Source of the DNA: Salvator merianae
Taxonomy: Eukaryota; Chordata; Lepidosauria; Squamata; Teiidae
Assembly: GCA_003586115.2 (NCBI GenBank)
Contig: QVOM02000115.1
Span: 10,578,621-10,642,620 of the forward strand
Length of the DNA stretch: 64,000 nucleotides
Direction: 5' to 3'
Under the pieces are notes generated by a model. That model was not told the DNA's origin. It saw only the letters and a list, made by a program, of their open reading frames with translations, and made no database searches. Made by a program: the position numbers and the translations under genes. This document shows positions 11,729 through 24,302 of the stretch, piece after piece (position 1 is the stretch's first letter; each line of letters opens with the position of its first letter).

Positions 11729-13059
11729 CTTGTACCACTGGAGCAGGTCATTAAAGGTAAATGCAGAAACAGCTTTTAACTACCTCTGCCTGCACTTGCT
11801 TGCAGGCATCCCTGTATCTGTGTGTTTCAGCTTGCTCTGAAGTGCCACTTTGTAGTCTTCAGTTCATCAATGACAAGGCATCTTTGAGAAGCTGAAGTAT
11901 GTGAGTTTGTGGTTTCACCAAAAAAACCCAAAAACAACCTTTGAGAGGATGGGTTAAAGATCAAAGCAATGTTTTGTACTTGCAGTACCGCAGATAGGTA
12001 AGGTAACTTCTCTCCACTTCTTTCCCACACATCTTCCCTTTCAGGTGAGTTCTGTTTTTGTTTTTTAACTTAGGAAAGGTGGGGTGCTAGGACTCTTTTT
12101 TGGTTATGTACTGTATATGACAAGAGCAATCTATACAATAATTTATACACACCTTTGTCAGTTTCAGATGACAAGTCTAGGATATAGGAGTGGGCAAATA
12201 ATGCTGTTTTCTCCCACAAAAATAGATATTTATGGTTTTACAGGTTTATTGGATCAGTAAAGTTATAGATCATTAAACAGATAATTAGTCAGTGGCAAAG
12301 CATACTTGCAATATGAATCTGAACTAAACTCAATGTTCTAAACCTGCCGCATAGTAGACAGGGAATTTATTTTCCTTTCTTGAATATTTGTTCTCTGGAA
12401 TCTTTTGTATTAGTTTACTCACAGTGAAGCCCACAAAATATGCTGCATTAAATAATAAAGCTAATAAACACAAAATCGCTGCCAAGTGAGAAAATGAAAG
12501 GAAAATAAGAAAAGAAAAAGGTTATACAAGCAAGGAGGAAGTGTTAGATTGTTAAAGATGTGTGACAGAACATTCATCCATCCTTCTATCCATCCATTTA
12601 TTCATTTATTTTCTTATTTGTGTACTGCATTCCACCTATTTTATAATGGCCCAGGTCAAGAGATACACTGGAATGCTTTGTCCACATGACAGATCAGTAT
12701 ACCATGAAGCCATGGCCTCCAGTAGACCAATTCATCTGCACAGGATGAGGTGGTGGAGTGGACTATGGTATGAAAGTGGTGCTATAGCCTGTTCCAAGCA
12801 AAGACTGCTTGCAAGCAGTCCACAAAAGTTCTAACAAGTATACTGGACCAACAGTCTGCATGTAGACAGATTGCAGGCATGAATAAGTATAACATGCACA
12901 GTGCAATTTGCCCAGGCACTGGGAAGCAACACTAGAAGTGCCACACTCCTGAGTGCCTGGCAGAAATAGTCACTGCAATTGCACCAGCTTCACCTAGTAC
13001 ATAAAGTGGTCAGGGATGATGGGGACAATCCAACAATTTATTTTTGTACCCCTATTATG
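11729..13059. other. No confidently recognisable feature
   Basis: Mixed intronic sequence. 12625-12970 has the moderately GC-rich texture of other decayed DNA transposons here, but no ends could be identified. Confidence 0.4.
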
Positions 13060-13262
13060 TATGTTGGTCAGGCATCTTCACTTCACATCTTTAGGAGAGC
13101 AGTGACTTACCTTTGACTTTGGCTAAGGAAAGAGCTTCACCTCCCCACTTTCAGGCAAGTTACTGTTTTAGTGTGTCTATTTTACATTCTGTTTTTTATT
13201 GTTGTAATCTGCTCTGAGAGCTTCAGGTACAGAGCAGGATAAAAATGCAAATACAGCTATAT
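13060..13262 (+). repeat. LINE/SINE 3'-tail fragment
   Basis: Shares CATCTTTAGGAGAGCAGTG with the reverse complement of the repeat at 23041-23420, and ends TCTGCTCTGAGAGCTTCAGG...GGATAAAAATGCAAAT, a reptile retroposon tail type. Confidence 0.6.
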
Positions 13263-13362
13263 ATCTATATCTACATCTACTTCAATCTACATCTACATCT
13301 TCATCTATCTATATCTAATATCTATTGACTGATAGCTAGCTAGCTAGCTAGCTAGATGGATA
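13256..13362. repeat. Compound TATC/TACATC and (TAGC)n microsatellite
   Basis: Irregular TATC/TACATC units followed by about six perfect TAGC units at 13333-13355. Confidence 0.9.
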
Positions 13363-14772
13363 GATCCCCCTATACCCAAATATCTAAGACTCAGGGTGAG
13401 TTACAATAAAATCACTATAAAAACAATACAGAAAGTTAGCTAAAACATAGACAGTGCCTGCATTGGGAGGGCATGCTCTCCGTTCAACCAAAAGCCAGAA
13501 TAAAAAGTCATGTCTTCTTTAGTTAGTAGTCCAAGTAAATGATAAAATAGTAAAAGTTACATCTTGTGTTGACTAGACAATGCAAGAAGCTTAGGAATGA
13601 ATAAGCTTTATGGGCCAATATTTGCAATACTGAAGACATAACATGGACCCAGCTTTTCTGGCTGTTTATTTTCCCCAGGTTGGAGTTGGGAGCAGCACAA
13701 ACAATCTGTGGACACCAAATGAAGCTCTCAGGTGTACTGTTGCCACATTGCCCACCCTACTTATCTCAGAGTGATGAAGGGATAAAGAGTGAATCTGTGA
13801 ACACTTAATAACATCTAAAGAAAAGATGGCATCTAAAAGGAAGATGTATAGTTTTATCTTTTCGAATCAGACACTAACCCTGTAAACCTGAGACCTTGTA
13901 AAAGATTTGCACAATGAATTATGAAATGTGCTTTCAGAGGTATAGTGGTTGGTGGAATGAAATATTTTTTTCTGCAGAAAAAAAAGTAGGAACAGTCACA
14001 TGGATTTTTATGTTGGTATAAAAGGGGGACCCTAGGGGAGGAAGAAAACAACATGGTCTTTCATTCCTGATAAAATCTGATTCTGCCTATTTTTCTGGTT
14101 ATCCTTTTCTTTATCATACTTTCAAACCTTTCTCCTGACTGATGCTATGCTTTGCCTTGGTTAATGCAATTTTAGAATTCTTTTATATTCAAGAGATGTA
14201 AACAGGATCTCCCCCGGGACCTGATTTTCCTTTCCCGACATTTGAGTGTATCAAGCTGCTTATTACCTTGGCTTATTATTATTGGAAAGTAACACTTAAT
14301 GGAATTATTTGAATATAAAATGTGATAAGCAGACTTGACAGTCTCCTAAGAGTGAAACAGATGGAAATACGGTTTAGTTTTAATTCAGTATGGTGGCACT
14401 AAATGCAACTTGCTCCAATTTTAAGAAATTGTGACTGATCTAATTGCATAACCATACTCTATATACAGTTGACTGAAATAGGTATCATGGCTTTACTGTA
14501 AATGGTGTTCTAGTCTACGATCATGAAAGGAAACCATTCATTCATGAAAGTATCACAAACAAACTACTTTTACCACCTAATGTTATTTGCACTAAATCAT
14601 AATTTTCAAGTAGTCATTTCACATGAGTTATTATGTAGGTTATATGAAATGTATGAGCACATTTTTTATGTGATTAGTGCAGTGGAATTTGACCAAGGCT
14701 GCATCTGTATATATGAGAGGGGGGAAAAACAAAACAAAACATGGCTTAAAAGCAGCTTAGACGTGGTAGCAT

Positions 14773-14973
14773 GTAGACACTAATGTTCCTAATCCCAATG
14801 TTAGCATGAAAGTTGCTTCCACTGAACACACAGAAAGCCCTATCTTGCCACAGCCCAGTCACCAACATACATAACAGAGGTACAAAAATAAATTGTTCGA
14901 CTGCCCACATCATCCCTGGCCTCTGCATATACTAAGTGAAGCTGATGGATTTTGGAATCAAATTCCTACCTCT
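14773..14973 (+). repeat. Local duplication, copy 1
   Basis: Aligns over its length with 15502-15695: TAGACACT, TCCCAATGTTAG, GTCACCAACATACATAA, GGTACAAAAATAAATT and AAGCTGATGGATTTTGGAA are shared in order. Confidence 0.88.
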
Positions 14974-15026
14974 AATCTACATTAAAAACCTTAAAAGCGT
15001 ATTTTTAGCCGTTAATGTAGATTAGA
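14971..15026. repeat. Perfect 15-bp inverted repeat
   Basis: TCTAATCTACATTAA at 14971-14985 and its exact complement at 15012-15026, with a 26-bp loop. It sits at the right edge of duplication copy 1. Confidence 0.9.
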
Positions 15027-15501
15027 GCCACTGGTGTATGGATACTACCACCTTCAAGCCATTTTTTTTTTCTTTGAGCAGACACAACTGTAGATATCAG
15101 ACCTGGAGTTTAAACTATTTTGGAAAGAAAGTGGAATGTTTATTGCTATATGAAGCTTTCAGTAGGGTCAACTAGCATGGAGGAGTGTGGGGCAGGTGGT
15201 GTTGATAGTTGGTGGCTAAACTTTGATAGTGGCAAAGTGAATGTAAGAAAGTGTCATTCTGTAATAGCTAGGGTGCAAATTACTGCAATCCTATACCCAT
15301 TAATGCTCACAACTTTCACTGGGACTTCTGAATAATGGGACTTATTTTCCTTGGACCACTTTTTTCATGTGTCTGGGTATCTTTGGAGGTAGCTTCCTAG
15401 GTTTAACCATTAGTTATGCTCACATACTCCTACCTCCATCACATGTCTGTTATTGGAGGAAACTGAGCATCATTCCTTAACATGGGTACATCCTGAATGC
15501 C

Positions 15502-15695
15502 TTAGACACTGCTCCCAGTCCCAATGTTAGTGCGAAAGATGCTTCCACTAAACTCACAAAAAGGCCCATCTTGCCATATCACAGTCACCAACATACATAA
15601 TAGCGGTACAAAAATAAATTCTTGAACTGTCCCCATCATCCCTGGCCACTGTATATACTAGATGAAGCTGATGGATTTTGGAAGCAAATTCTACT
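15502..15695 (+). repeat. Local duplication, copy 2
   Basis: Second copy of 14773-14973, about 729 bp downstream, same orientation, with scattered substitutions and small indels. It lacks the inverted repeat that ends copy 1. Confidence 0.88.
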
Positions 15696-16958
15696 CTACT
15701 AACCTAAGGTGTTTCTCTAACAGAAAATCTGATAGAACATAATTAAACAAAAGTTCATTTTAAATCAGAAGCCATAACACTGTGGTGCTACAGAAAGGCA
15801 GGTGGGACATCAATCCTGGGCAGATAATACTTAATAACATAAAACAATTGCTAAATCACCACAAGCACACTGGGCCCAGCAAGCTGGCTGAAGGCCTTTG
15901 CAAATCTGCAACTCATTATACAAAAGCTGAGACAGCTGGAAATAAACATTCACATAGACTGAGTTGCTCTGAACTAGTAGCCTTCATAAATAACACTGTA
16001 CAAAAGATGCTCAAGGCAGACAAATCGTCACTTTAACAGAGGAAACTTCATTATAAACTATTTTTTGGACAACACAAGAATCACCAAAGGACAAAATGTA
16101 CCCAGTTGTCCTGTGTCTTTTACTTCAGTACTGAAAATGTTTGCAGGAGTGATGAGGGAAAAAAAACCAAAAACAAAACGTAGAGTTAATAAAAGACAAA
16201 CATCCCAAACTGCCTCAGGCCACCCAAATAAGTATCTGAAAGGGTCAAGGAATGCTCCTTGGCTTCTGTCATAGCCTTAAATGTGGTCTGGGTAGCTTGC
16301 TAGACAGGTACAATAAATCTTTCCAAACTGCTCTAGGAAATGGAAAATTAAGGGTTCATTCTGTGCATTGGAGCAAAGGAAGCATCACAGCAAGACAGAC
16401 ATTTCTAAAGTACATCCTCTGGAATTGCAAGACTCCTGAGTATATAAACAGTGGATTCTATCTGAAATGTGTATGTTTGTGAATTTTGATTTCCATTGTA
16501 AAATCTACATTTTATAACAGTAGAAGTCTTTTTTTTTTTTCCGGTCCCCATACATGGAAACATTTTTTCCTCATTTCCTTAGAATTATGTGAGCAAGGAG
16601 TGGAACTCATGGTGGCTAGCTTCACTCCTTTAATCACATCATTATGCTCAGCTCATGAAAGTGGAGGAGTTGCTCTGCTCGCATAGCCCCCCTACACAGT
16701 TTTGAACCTTGACTGAGCAACATTCTCTAAATCACACAATGTGAGGGCAGCATATTTGATCCAATCATGTTAAAATATGATGTTTAAAGAATCTATGTTC
16801 TAGACACCAGTGAAGGTTCAATCACTGTGCAAGACCTAAATCAAACATCAGGAAGCTTCCCCACCCCCACCCCAAACCCTTGTGAGCCTAGAGTCAGAAG
16901 GATCTATCTCTCTATTATAGAAAGATGACATACATATTGATCTTATGTTTAGATCATA

Positions 16959-17497
16959 GCCCTTTCTGCACTTGCATGTCCATGGTCAAAATCAGTGGGT
17001 CTGGGACAGTCAGGCCTACTGGTTCTAACCACAGAAAGATGTGATCTGAAACAGAGCCATCTCTATGAAGGTGCTGGCCCAGTCCTGCCCCCATCCCAGA
17101 CTCAAAGCATGCATGGGTTTTGAGACTGGTCTCCAAGCACTTCAGAGACTAGGAACAAAAGTCCCTAGTCTCAGAGCCTCTTGGGGACACATTTCAGTGG
17201 TGCATTTTGGCATGCTGCTGAATTGCATCTCCTGGTAGTCTGGTACATGCATCCTTCTGTATGCCTCCTGTGGTCTGTACCAGGGCTTGCTGGTCCACTG
17301 CTAGGCTTAATTAAATGGGTCAACTGGTAATTATGATAAGGGCCTCCTTGATTGGGATCATGTTCCATCCTGTGCAGACAAAGCATACTAGCAGGGGTGG
17401 GGCCTCAAAGATCCACACTATTAGGCCAATCAATAAGACCCACAAGCTTACTACAAAGATCCTTGTTCCAGAAAAACCGTATGTGCATAAAGGACCC
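16959..17497. mobile_element. Family B DNA-transposon copy
   Basis: The left end AGCCCTTTCTGCACTTGC and right end GTATGTGCATAAAGGACCC are inverted versions of each other. The interior shares the ACATTTCAGTGG and GGAACAAAAGTCCCTAG blocks with other family B copies. No coding capacity. Confidence 0.65.
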
Positions 17498-17648
17498 TTG
17501 TGCCTTTTTTAAAAAATTATGTAGGCACAGGAATTTCATTAGAAGTCATGCAGGTTATACCTTTTCTCTATAGATTTGGTAATTCCAATCTAAATTTTAT
17601 AAGGCGGTCCTACAAAGATACCAACAGTCCTATCAAAGAAGCAAAAAT

Positions 17649-17904
17649 TAGAGGTGTGCTGAACTGGTCTGGGCTCAAACCCGTTCAAATCAAACAGGGG
17701 ATGTTCAAGAGTTTGAACCAAATACCCTACTTGTTCATAAACAGAGTCTAAATAGAACTGAACAAAAGAGTATCCAAATGAACCTGTTTGATCCAAAGTT
17801 TGAAGGTGTTTGAATCATTTATATTTGAACCAAACACCTGCCTGTTCTAAGAGAAAAGTTCAAATTCAAACTGAACAGCCAATTTAAGTTTATGCACTTC
17901 TCTA
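17649..17904. mobile_element. Family C TTCAAA-rich hAT MITE
   Basis: Begins TAGAGGTGTGCTGAACTGG and ends TGCACTTCTCTA. The flanks GCAAAAAT (17641-17648) and GCAGAAGT (17905-17912) match at 6 of 8 positions, differing by transitions only, as an aged 8-bp hAT target duplication would. The interior is packed with GTTCAAA/TTTGAAC motifs. Confidence 0.8.
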
Positions 17905-20148
17905 GCAGAAGTGTGGACAATGCTCCTCACAGAAAAAGCTGGAATGTCAAGGCTATTCTGAACTAGAATTCTTCACCTTTGCATTGTTGCTGTGTGCAGA
18001 GACTGTCCTCTATGGGAATATAACATTCTACAATCCCACTCCACAGTCTTTGTTGTCTTACTTTCTCATTCCATTCTTCAGCCCAAAATATTGAAAAGCA
18101 GCTTATAAATGTCAGTGGTCACAGAGTCCTTACCTGTTGACTTAGAATTGAAAAGATGGGACAGAAAAGTGGGATGGGGGAGGCACAGTTTCTCAATGAA
18201 CAGGATTCTTGTAGTGGCCTGCTTGAAAGTCAAGATGCCAGTGAGAACAGAAGGCCTATGCTACTGGTCTTTCACTAGAGCTGTTAGAGAAATGTATGCA
18301 TGACCTTCATCTTGCTAAACCACCCCCTACTGTGGTCAGTTATCCCACTTTACAGATGACAGTTCACTAGTTTGAAGTGCTATCAGAGGATAGGTGACCT
18401 CTGCTTGTGACCTACATGCTTCAAGTCCTGCTGATTCTAAGGTCATGATCTATCAGTCAATTTTATTGATTAGCCAATATTAATTACATCAAAGACCATG
18501 ATCAGACAGCCTTGCCAAGACATCAGGTGTACAAATCCATGACCCACAGGTCACAGGACTGCATATGCTCATTAGCTATGCTCTGTCATCATATGGTCTG
18601 AATGCTTCAGCAACACTCTCTCCTTCCTGTGGCAGATGGGCATCCAAGTGACACCTTGCACCAGTACAGCATTGGAGCAATTGACTATATTTGTGGCTGT
18701 AAATCATGCTGTGTCACAGTAAAATGCTGCACGGCATACGAGCAGTATGATGGGCCTCAGGAGGTGCCCAATGCTTTATTGGTGGATTGCTGCTACTTCA
18801 CTGGCCTGTCTCATCAATAGTGGAACCATGAATGTGCCTATCAGCAATTCATACCTATTCTGCAAACTAAACAGACACACTGGTTACAGTATTCCTCATG
18901 ATGGTGAACTGCAGTTCTGCATAAACTGTAATGACTTCATATCTATGTGGAATGATTGCCTTCCACCAAGTGTGCAGCTTTGGAAAGATGAACATGGAGC
19001 CATGAAGGAAGAAAATTTAGCTAGCCAAATCAGCTAAATCAGTGGTGTCACATATTTTGTACTCACTTCACTCTCACATCAACAGTTGTTATTATTATTA
19101 TTATTTTCAGCTGCCTTACAAGACACCAGACATTGTCTAGTGTGTGTATGGCACTCTAATATTACTGGTTGCTGCTAGCTGGAAATGTTTCCATCTGCTT
19201 CTGGTCAATAGCCATAAAATGAGGATCCATTTTGTTCACAGTGACCTGCAACAAACTCATATGACAGGATCATGTCACAGTGATTTACTCATAAGTTATA
19301 CCAATTGACCGATATACAATGAACTGCAACAAAAATCAAGTAACACCATGCATGCAACGACCCACTTTGAATTTCTTTTTGCAAGCTAATAATTCTCATT
19401 TCCAAAAACATAAAGTGGGGAAATAGGCAAGAAATGGATATATGCTTTCCAAAAGTTTATGACAAACTGTTTTTTAAAGATTAGGACTCTGACAAAGCAT
19501 TCCCAAACAAATCCGGTATACAGTTAGCAGAAATGAGCTGAGTGGAGTTCCCAGCATAACAGAAATACCATTGAAACCTAAATTGCTAAAAAAATAATCT
19601 GTTCTTGTTCCCAGTTATGCTAGTTTCACAGAAGCCATATGCTACTAATAAGTTCTACTTTTGAAGAGCCAAAACAGATGAGCTTCACGCTGTACTGCAA
19701 GGTCAGAGTAGTATTAGCCTTCGACCAGGATGATACTGAAAAAGATAGATTAATTAAACTTTGCTTCTATACTTCAATAATAAGTCACCTTTTTGTCACA
19801 GGGATTCTTTCTCCTTTCCCTAATGAGCAGCATCAATTAATCTTACATATTTGCTCTTTAAAAGAATTAATATAATAAGTCTTTTCAAATACATCTGTAC
19901 TACATAATTATTAATTCTTCCTTTCTATCTACAAGAATTCATTTTAAAAAGCACACAATATTCTCTGTTTATCCTATGGAATTCAGCAAGACTTTAGGTA
20001 TAAGACTGCAGAATAACAAGGTAGTTCTAAGCCTGCATCCCTAGAATGGGGGAGTATAAAGGAAACAGAAGGGCATGTGGTGTCAACATGACTTGTGCTT
20101 CACCTCTTCCCTCTTTCTTAGATTCAAAGAAACTGTATGAACACATTA
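17905..20148. other. No recognisable feature
   Basis: Intronic sequence with a short (TTA)n at about 19091-19106. Open frames of 60-96 codons here match nothing known to me. Confidence 0.5.
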
Positions 20149-20188
20149 TCTATATATAGATATATAGATATATAGATATATGGATATC
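20149..20188. repeat. (TATAGA)n microsatellite
   Basis: Imperfect TATAGATA units ending just upstream of the family A element at 20244. Confidence 0.85.
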
Positions 20189-20243
20189 TAAAGAAAAATA
20201 TTTTAGGAAAGATTGGGAGATCTCACAACTCACTGGAGACTCT

Positions 20244-20958
20244 GGGCCTGTTCGCACTTTCCACGCTAGAATGGGCTAATTAGCCCATTCTAGCATGGAA
20301 CAGACCCCATCGTGCAGACACTGTCTGCACGATGGGGCCTGAAAACAGACCCAAAGCTGGATAATGGCGTTCGCCAGTGCGAACGCCATTATCCATCCCT
20401 GATGCTCGCCATGGCGACCAGAAGGCCCGTGCGGTGATGACGTCATCACGGCATGCCGCACGGGCCTCCTGGTCGCCATGGCAGTGGCCTGACGTTTTGT
20501 AAGACGCTGTCGTGGCGACCGCCATTCGCACCAGCGATCAGGCATCGGAACGCCAAACAGGGCGCATCGCATTCTCGTCCAGTGTCCCTGGCCCAATCGC
20601 AGTGGCGTGGGCTCGATTGGGGCCTCGTACTGGCCCATTTGAGCCTGCGCAAAGGAGTAGACTCCATTGCCCATCATGCATTGCGTGATCACATGATCAC
20701 ACAATGCATGATGAGCGGGCTGATCGCCCAGAAGATGGCCGCCGCTGTGGACAAGGAGGTAAGTGCGAACGAATCCTCACCTGAAGCTCACTTTGAGCTT
20801 CAGGTGAGGATTCGGACAGCTTTTCTCTTGTCCAGGCGCTAGTAAGGATTGGCAGCGGATGAAGTCTGCTGCCGGTTTGCTACGGCCGTCCTCTCGTGTG
20901 AATGCACTTGTCTAGCAAGCATCCTTGATGCTTGCTAGTTACAAGTGTGAACAGGCCC
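20244..20958 (+). mobile_element. Family A multi-hairpin MITE, copy A2 (best preserved)
   Basis: The ends GGGCCTGTTCGCACTT and AAGTGTGAACAGGCCC form a 16-bp terminal inverted repeat with one mismatch. The 715-bp interior is a chain of hairpins: 20266-20293 (perfect palindrome), 20305-20337 (16-bp arms, 1-nt centre), 20359-20394 (16-bp arms), 20408-20482 (27-bp arms, one mismatch), 20672-20713 (20-bp arms, one mismatch), 20770-20814 (21-bp perfect arms) and 20912-20938 (12-bp arms). Many CpGs survive, so the copy is probably young. Frames of 142 and 129 codons cross it on opposite strands and are palindrome artefacts. No clear target duplication flanks this copy. Confidence 0.88.
20438..20445. 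promoter_or_regulatory. Perfect CRE palindrome (CREB/ATF consensus)
   Basis: TGACGTCA lies at the centre of a 16-bp perfect palindrome (20434-20449), which is itself inside a larger hairpin of the transposon. The motif is seen directly; binding is not shown. Confidence 0.6.
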
Positions 20959-23040
20959 AATGAAAAGATGAAACTTCTCCAGTCAGATAATAACTTGGGA
21001 ATATCTCAACAGATTGCTCTGTTTGCTTTAGCAGTGCAAAGCGTATGGACCAAATAAATGGAAGGGAGATGCTAAAGAAGCAAATTGTACTGGTGTTGCT
21101 TTGTATTTTAGCAAGTTCTTTATTGGACTTGAATGACCTGATTACATATTGAGTTTGCTGCTTTTAGCATTGTTTTTTCACAACTGGTACAGCATCCTGG
21201 GAGAGTTTTCAGTGTTTTATCCAGTTAGTATTATTCTCAGTATTTGTCAGTCAGATGAGTCATTGATTTGTCAGTTTGCGTCTGCCTGTAAAGAACTATA
21301 TGTATGCGATCTCGGCACACCACATATTCCACTGGCATTCACCACACTCTGTATTGTAACAACCAATGATTTTAAACTTTTATGCTCAGGCAACCAAGCA
21401 AAAGTGTGGCTTTTCAATTCATTTCTCCACTATTTCCCTAGGCTCACCCCTTTTTACCTTGACCAAAGTGCATACAAATTCCTAAGTTTTCACTTAGCAG
21501 AAGAGCCAAAAAGAAAGCGTGTGTTTTCTACCTCCAACAGCTCACTGTAACTTTTCTGAAATCACTGAAAAAGGAAGAAAGAAGATTGTGCCAAGAGCTC
21601 ATCCAACCCATCCTGGAATCTCAATCATATTTTCTCTTCCTCATTCCCATTTCCATTGGTGTTAGCAGAAGTCCTGAGTTAGAAGAAACCATTGCCTCCT
21701 TTCACCTCCTGCAACTATAGAGCAAAAAGCTCTGGCTCCTCTAAAGATTGCTGCTTTATTTCTTAAGCTAAAAGAAGCTTCCTTTTGTGCTAATTCCCAA
21801 CTCTGCTCTTACTGAAATTCATTTTTACATTGCTCAGCAATACTGCAATAGCTGAAATCACTGGGGAAGAGGGTCTCCCCCCATGTGTCTCCTCCTGCCT
21901 TGGTTCTCAGCCATCCAGCTAGAACTCCAAGCCTTCAAACTCTCAACCATCCAGCAAAGGGTTGTGTACTTGAGAAGGGAGGATTTTGGAGTATTCCACT
22001 TTCCCATTCCCTCTGTTTGGCTTCTGAGCCTGTGTATTTGGTACCTGATCTTTGCACGTGCAGAGATCTTTGCATGTGTTAGAACCCTCTCCTCTCCATA
22101 CTTTTTCTTCCAGCCTGCCAAAGTCTTTTCCAGGAGAAGACTTCAAGAATGAGAAGGCTTTTTGCTTGCCCTTGTTATTTTTTTGTTTTCTTATTGAGAA
22201 TAGTGCTTTTGGGTGGATCACAGAACCAGGTTGAGTGGTGGGCAACTTGACCTGGGATCTGAAGCCAAGATAACCAGAGAACGAGAAGAGATATTTATTG
22301 ATTAAGCTGGGTGATGGGCACCATCAAGAACTGAGAGACAGCTGTTAGAACCATTAGGGACCTTTGGGTTAATTTCACTACAGATGCACATGCACACACA
22401 CATACAGGAAGGCTCTGCTTATCCACTTTAGTGCAACTGCGATTGGCTCCAGACACTGGCCAAATACATCAGTAAAAGTGATATTCTGGAGTATAGCCCC
22501 TCTGGCATTCTTGCTTCTTGCCTAGACAGTGCACAGGTCAGCACTGTCTGTGCATGTTTTAGTGACGTGCACATCCAGATGTTTTGCCAGAGCAAAATTA
22601 CACGGAAGTGCATGGTTGAGACCACCATGCATGAGCACTCACCTTTTTCAGCCCTGCACATGTGCAGTGTGCACTACCAGAATGGTGTCTCCTCCAGATG
22701 CTAAGTTGTAGTGCTATTTTGGGAAAACCCATCATCAAAGTCAGTTTTTTCCAGATTAGATTATATTGGGATTTACGGGGGATACAGCAGGGCTATGATG
22801 GGGTTGCCACATAATGCTCACATAATCGTGCTGTATTTCCTACATCTGGATGCAGCCTTTGCTACTACACCTAGAGCCTTGTTACAATCCTTGTTCTTGC
22901 TTGCCTTTACCACTGTATTGAATACCATAGCCCATTGCTTGATGTTATAGGTACTGCAACCTTAAAATAAAGCTGTTTCTCTTTTTTTCCTTTCTTTTTT
23001 AAAAATAAAGGTTGCTTATTATTGCATTGATATTTATATA
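20959..23040. other. No recognisable feature
   Basis: Intronic sequence. A 133-codon open frame at 21149-21550 has no recognisable domain, no splice context and ordinary composition; I regard it as chance. Confidence 0.5.
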
Positions 23041-23420
23041 TTTATTTGCAATTTTATCCTGGTGTATACCAGAAGGTCTCAGGACAGGTTACAACAACAA
23101 CAAAAAAACCAAAATATAAAAGACACACAATAAAGCAGTAGCAGTACCTGAAAGTGAGGAGGGAAAGCTGTATCTTTAGCCAAAGGCAAGGACAAATATA
23201 TGCATCTTCACTGCTCTCCTAAAGATGCGAAATGAAGAAGCTTGACACACGTCAGGGGGAAGAGTGTACCACAGTCTGGGGGCCACCACTGAAAAGGCCC
23301 TATCCTGAGTGTCCACCCCTCTAGTTATTGAAGGTGGAGGTACAACCAGAAGGGCCCTATCTGCAGATCTTAAGGCACAGGCAGGTCAATATGGGAGAAG
23401 ATGTTTTTGTCTCAGAAGTC
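23041..23420 (-). repeat. LINE/SINE-type interspersed repeat with 3' tail
   Basis: On the minus strand it ends CCTGTCCTGAGACCTTCTGG...GGATAAAATTGCAAATA. The body carries GGGGCCACC-ACTGAAAAGGCCC-type phrases seen in dispersed reptile repeats. It shares CTGCTCTCCTAAAGATG with 13060-13262 in opposite orientation. No intact ORF. Confidence 0.6.
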
Positions 23421-24302
23421 CTTCTTTTACCCCTCCCCTTGGGAACAGACACAGTCAATACCTTTGAGAAACTCGTTAAACCTACCTATTAGCTTTGGAT
23501 CCCGGTGGAATAACTGGGCCTGAGTAATTCCCCCCATATAGTCAGTTAATTCCTTACAACCAGGTGGAGCTTGGTGAAACTGGATCAGTCACATGGCTGT
23601 AGTGTATGTGCAGAGAGACGCTTGCTGGTTCTTAATTAGCCTTGGAAGAGTGCTTTACTTTTATGTGCACCTGTCATACAGATGCTGCACACTTTGGGCC
23701 TCCACTGATAATTTTTTGTCACCCATGTAAATGCACTCCAATCAATAATAGAGAAGCCTTATAGTTTGGATCTTCCAGAGCAAAAGATGATTGTAAGACT
23801 TACTTTTGCCTGTGCAGAGCACACCAAAGTGGGTAGATGATTACAAGGTTTTGAACCAACCCTAGTCTCCCCCATCCCATGAGCTGTTCCCGTTTTGCAA
23901 TTACATAAGAAGGAACAGCAGTTACTATAGGATCCTTCTGACATACTAATGCAAACAGATTTCTTAATATAGGAAAAGAAAATAAGGAAAAAGCTACAAA
24001 ACAAAACAATCAACAATAAAATGTGCATGCACTATTTCCTAAATATGAACAGATGCCACGTTTAGCCTTAACCCATCTACATTTATTTTACCTCTTTGTG
24101 AAAATGCGAACAATATACTAGTGTTTGGGAACTTTGCCTGCCTGAGTGAAACTCCCCATTAATAGACCAGTTAACAACAACACTTATTCAACAGTGGACA
24201 TTGTGTGCATTACATGGCCCATGTTCAGTTATTTTAAAGTACTTTCTCCTGTGTCCAGTTTTTCATACATGTCAAGACATTTCAATTTCACTTCCACATA
24301 AA

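Noticed and set aside
13333..13355. Possible CRISPR-like or regulatory repeat
   Set aside because: Simple TAGC microsatellite in a vertebrate intron; no spacers.
20276..20842. Open frames of 142 and 129 codons
   Set aside because: They overlap on opposite strands inside a palindromic transposon. No domain, no splice context.
21149..21550. 133-codon frame
   Set aside because: No recognisable domain or signal, no conserved start context, and it lies within ERBB4 intron 20; the length is possible by chance in 64 kb.
22390..22710. Possible DNA transposon
   Set aside because: Texture resembles decayed elements (CTGCTTATCCACTTTAG) but no inverted ends or target duplication could be matched.
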